Assembly (NCBI RefSeq): GCF_042662225.1
Contig: NZ_JBHSYQ010000001.1
Span: forward strand, 144,884-208,883
DNA: 64,000 bases
DNA from: Nibribacter roseus
Lineage (GTDB): Bacteria > Bacteroidota > Bacteroidia > Cytophagales > Hymenobacteraceae
Direction: 5' to 3'
In this document: piece after piece, positions 61,532 through 64,000 of the stretch
How the letters are laid out: every line of letters starts with the position of its first letter
Numbering within the stretch: the stretch's first letter is position 1
Notes under the pieces: generated by a model
The model's database searches: none
The model's input: only the letters and a program-made list of their open reading frames with translations
What the model was told of the DNA's origin: nothing
Program-made: the position numbers and the translations under genes

Positions 61532-63739
61532 TTAGACGATCAACAGTCCCCGCTCACGCAGCTCCAGCCAAGTATCTGTAATCAGGAACTCCTGAAAAGT
61601 AAACATCTGTCCTTCTGGATAATCTGTGGCCATATCCTTGAGCAGGAACTTGGTACCTAAATCTTCTGACAATCTGGTAAGCCAAGTGTGCAGCCATTGG
61701 CCCACCTCGGGCGAGGTGCGGATTTCGTATTCTTCGGTTTTCTCCACAAACGTGAGAAGGGCATTCTGGAAGGTACGACCTTTTTTGGTTTTGGTCACTA
61801 CTTCTATTTCAGGCGCATTTCCCAGCCACAGCACGCGCAGGTTCTGCTTCTCAGAATCTGGTTTGCCAATGGCTTCTACCGCCTGGGCTATCATATTTTT
61901 AGGTAGCGACACGCGCGGAACCTTAAATTCAAACCAGAACGAAAGCGGTTCCTCTAGTCCTATGCCGTGCATGTAGTTGTACAGTGCTTTCGCTAGGCCA
62001 GCGCCGTAAAGTTCATGGTCAGCGCCTTTAGGGTCGTCGTGCCACAAATCATTGTCGGCAAAGAGACCAGGCTCGGGACCCACTTTTACAACGCCATATT
62101 TTTCTGGGTTCTTGCCAACGGGACTGTGGGCGGTCATTGAGAAGCGGTGCCAGTAGCCACTCTGAATCACGTTTTGCTCGAACAGCTGCCGCACTACCTC
62201 CAGAGAGTCTATGGTTTCTTGCGCGGTCTGGGTAGGGAAACCGTACATTAAATACGCGTGCACCATGATGCCGGCAGCCGTGAAGTCGCGTGTCACCCGT
62301 GCCACCTGGGCAATGCTCACGCCTTTCTCCATCTTCGCCAGCAGCCTATCAGAGGCCACTTCCAATCCACCCGATACGGCAATACAACCACTGGCAGCCA
62401 GCAGGCGGCACAAATCAGCGGAGAAGGTTTTTTCGAAACGGATGTTTCCCCACCACGTAATCTTCACGCCCCGGCGCAGCAGTTCAATGGCCAAATCACG
62501 CAACGCCAAGGGTGGAGCGGCTTCATCTACAAAATGGAAACCTGTCTGTCCCGTTTGAGCAATAATCTGCTCAATACGGTCTACCAGCAAAGTGGCGGGA
62601 GCGGCTTCGTAGCGGGATATGTAATCTAAAGTGATGTCACAGAAAGAGCAGCGTTTCCAGTAGCAGCCGTGGGCTACGGTGAGTTTGTTCCAGCGGCCGT
62701 CGCTCCAGAGGCGGTGCATGGGGTTCAGCACCTCCACCACGCTCAGGTACTCGTGTATCTTCAAGTCGCTGTAGTCTGGAGTGCCCACCTCAGTGTGCGG
62801 AATATCAGCATCGGCGGAGCCGTTGATGTATTGTACTTCTCCATTTAGGAAAAGGAACGTGCGCTGCAGCTGTTCCACGTGACGCTGCCCCTGAAAATGC
62901 TCCAGTAGCTTTAACCACGGACCCTCACCATCATCTAAGGTGATGTAGTCAATGTACTTGAAAATGCGCGGCTCGCGTAGGGTTCTTAATTCAGTATTGG
63001 GGTAGCCGCCGCCCATGAGCGTTTTAATGTGCGGGTACTTCTGCTTGATGAACTGCGCCAGCCGCAGCGCACCGTACAGGTTACCCGGAAACGGAACGGA
63101 GAAACCAACTACATCGGGTTGGGCCTCCTGCAGACGTTCGTCCAGAATATCCAGTAGCATTTGGTCTACCAGATTTGGCTTCGTTTGCAGTTCTTCCTCC
63201 AGCGGGTCAAACGAAGTGGCGCTCATGGCCAGTTTATCGGCGTAGCGGCTAAAACCGAAATGCGGGCAAACGGTCTCTTTTATTAAATCGGCTAAATCTT
63301 CTAAGTAAAGCGTAGCCAGGTGACGGGCTTTGTCTGAAATGCCCATCGTCCCGAAAGCTTCTTCCAAATCTGCCAACTGCAGAAAGCGACTGGCCTCGGG
63401 TAAATAGGCACCCATGGCAATTGGGTGCGCCAAGGTGCTGTCGCGGCCCTGCAAGAACTTGATAACCGGCTCAATGGTGTCCAGATAAGACTTGCGCAAG
63501 CGCAGCATACGCTGGCTGTTGTCTGACAAATCATACGCTCCGTCCAGAATTGTCTGAAACACCTGCTGCAGTCCTTTACGTGAGAACAGCCGCAGTACCA
63601 GCTCCAGCCCAAAATCTGCCTGCGTTACGTCAAACCCGCGTCCGCGCAAAAAGCCTTTGATGTAGGCCGTGGCGGGGTAGGGCGTGTTGAGCTGCGTGAG
63701 CGGCGGCGTAATGAGCAGAATTTTAGGAGCGGTAGCCAA
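61532..63739 (-). CDS. B12-binding-domain radical SAM protein
   Basis: A 735-residue enzyme. The N terminus is a cobalamin-binding-like Rossmann domain (~5-300; ILLITPPLTQLNTPYPATAY, DVVGFSVPFPGNLYGAL, TLMGGGYPNTEL). The radical SAM domain starts near 350 with the cluster motif GCYWKRCSFCD: Cys359, Cys364 and Cys367, a CX4CX2C spacing instead of the standard CX3CX2C. Later landmarks are FHFVDEAAPPLALRDLAIELL, CIAVSGGLEVASDRLLAKMEKG and MVHAYLMYGFPTQTAQETIDSL. There is a C-terminal extension of about 200 residues. The reaction is unknown; relatives perform methylations and ring or bond rearrangements. No partner gene is adjacent. Confidence 0.9.
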   Translation of the reverse strand: MATAPKILLITPPLTQLNTPYPATAYIKGFLRGRGFDVTQADFGLELVLRLFSRKGLQQVFQTILDGAYDLSDNSQRMLRLRKSYLDTIEPVIKFLQGRDSTLAHPIAMGAYLPEASRFLQLADLEEAFGTMGISDKARHLATLYLEDLADLIKETVCPHFGFSRYADKLAMSATSFDPLEEELQTKPNLVDQMLLDILDERLQEAQPDVVGFSVPFPGNLYGALRLAQFIKQKYPHIKTLMGGGYPNTELRTLREPRIFKYIDYITLDDGEGPWLKLLEHFQGQRHVEQLQRTFLFLNGEVQYINGSADADIPHTEVGTPDYSDLKIHEYLSVVEVLNPMHRLWSDGRWNKLTVAHGCYWKRCSFCDITLDYISRYEAAPATLLVDRIEQIIAQTGQTGFHFVDEAAPPLALRDLAIELLRRGVKITWWGNIRFEKTFSADLCRLLAASGCIAVSGGLEVASDRLLAKMEKGVSIAQVARVTRDFTAAGIMVHAYLMYGFPTQTAQETIDSLEVVRQLFEQNVIQSGYWHRFSMTAHSPVGKNPEKYGVVKVGPEPGLFADNDLWHDDPKGADHELYGAGLAKALYNYMHGIGLEEPLSFWFEFKVPRVSLPKNMIAQAVEAIGKPDSEKQNLRVLWLGNAPEIEVVTKTKKGRTFQNALLTFVEKTEEYEIRTSPEVGQWLHTWLTRLSEDLGTKFLLKDMATDYPEGQMFTFQEFLITDTWLELRERGLLIV

Positions 63740-63755
63740 GGATTTAAATTTTAAG

Positions 63756-63763
63756 CAAAGATA
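63756..63763 (-). promoter_or_regulatory. Promoter -7 box of radical SAM gene
   Basis: TATCTTTG on the minus strand, exact TAnnTTTG match, 16 bases before the start codon. No TTG at the right distance. Confidence 0.4.
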
Positions 63764-63778
63764 CTATAAAAGAGTCTC

Positions 63779-63803
63779 GAGTCGCGAGTTCTGAGTCGCG
63801 AGT
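63779..63803. repeat. Short direct repeat GAGTCGCGAGT
   Basis: Identical 11-base copies at 63779-63789 and 63793-63803, with a related GAGTCTCGAGT just before. Between the -7 box and a family-1 repeat. Confidence 0.5.
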
Positions 63804-63814
63804 CAGGTAACGTT

Positions 63815-63850
63815 GTTTTGGAGCTGTTTTTCTGAAAACAGGTCAAAAAC
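63815..63850. repeat. Family-1 palindromic repeat, copy 18
   Basis: GTTTTGGAGCTGTTTTTC followed by TGAAAACAGGTCAAAAAC; close to the family consensus, upstream of the radical SAM gene. Confidence 0.8.
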
Positions 63851-63931
63851 GAAAGCTGGTTGCTGAAATCGAAACAGCTGGCTTTTTGTTTGAGTTCGAT
63901 TTTTATGTCTGCTGGAGCAGCGTCTAAATAA

Positions 63932-64000
63932 TGGCGCAAGCGTCCGCTTGTGTCCGCACGCATAGCAGAACAGAAATGCATGCGGACACAAGCGGACGCT
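63932..64000. repeat. Family-2 REP/MITE-like hairpin, copy C (cut by window end)
   Basis: Starts TGGCGCAAGCG; loop GCACGCATAGCAGAACAG; the right arm is visible up to GGACACAAGCGGACGCT at the last base. Nearly identical to copy B. Confidence 0.88.

Noticed and set aside
4459..63850. CRISPR array
   Set aside because: The repeated palindromes are dispersed over 60 kb with genes between them; no regular spacer array and no cas genes.
63751..63991. Minus-strand frames upstream of the radical SAM gene
   Set aside because: They run through a family-1 repeat, the GAGTCGCGAGT repeats and a family-2 hairpin; no protein-like features.

Overview
The window is a chromosomal segment of a Bacteroidota bacterium, most likely order Cytophagales, family Hymenobacteraceae (a Rufibacter/Pontibacter/Nibribacter-like organism; the genus is an inference). 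Evidence for this: two SusC/SusD outer-membrane transport pairs, type IX secretion (T9SS) C-terminal sorting domains, Bacteroidota-type promoters (TTG then TAnnTTTG), few Shine-Dalgarno sequences, the rpsU-xer-hpf block, a BY-kinase exopolysaccharide cassette, and a sigma factor paired with an anti-sigma-like outer-membrane protein. No rRNA, tRNA, CRISPR, transposase or phage gene was seen. There is one assembly gap of 153 Ns (30340-30492).

Layout. 1-641: the 3' end of an unidentified gene. 1026-12030: three consecutive large T9SS cargo proteins that share one home-made beta-propeller module, an OB-like module and nearly identical sorting domains. The third (1814 residues) adds a phosphodiester glycosidase (NAGPA) domain, a golvesin-like domain, a metallophosphoesterase and a CHRD domain. 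12246-18749: a small lipoprotein, asd, a lamin-tail-domain exoprotein, a TauE/SafE permease and a DUF6588 barrel. 19430-32911: two SusC/SusD loci, one with a DUF1735 surface lipoprotein and one followed, across the gap, by a DPP-IV-like S9 peptidase. 33083-34733: tandem PAP2 paralogues. 35006-39083: housekeeping genes (metK, hpf, xer, rpsU, acyl-CoA dehydrogenase). 39367-44390: exopolysaccharide export and control (Wza-like lipoprotein, Wzc-like tyrosine kinase, CpsB-like phosphatase, SDR). 44468-48465: TPR protein, ComA-like phosphosulfolactate synthase, DUF368 lipid-carrier translocase, aroE. 48716-53631: sigma factor with barrel-fused partner, a small ORF, uvrB. 53843-58913: a lipoprotein and the periplasmic aldehyde oxidoreductase genes paoCBA. 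59143-64000: a GNAT acetyltransferase, a further T9SS exoprotein and a B12-binding radical SAM protein.

The most striking unexplained structure lies between the genes. (1) About 18 copies of a 36-50 bp imperfect palindrome (half-sites GTTTTnGgCcTgTTTTc and gAAAAcAgGcCnAAAAC) sit in intergenic DNA or across stop codons, often abutting or nested in Rho-independent terminators; two lie between divergent genes. (2) Three copies of a roughly 75 bp GC-richer REP/MITE-like hairpin whose 24-25 bp arms are themselves hairpins. (3) Two spacer-less perfect palindromes (60 and 42 bp) sharing the core TCCAGTACTGGA. All three kinds lie side by side at 54831-55012.

How the genes may work together: much of the window serves the cell surface, with T9SS-exported multidomain enzymes, nutrient-import complexes with surface lipoproteins, a capsule/EPS export and phosphoregulation module, and lipid-carrier recycling (PAP2, DUF368). 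These links are inferred from family membership and gene order; no substrate can be read from the sequence.
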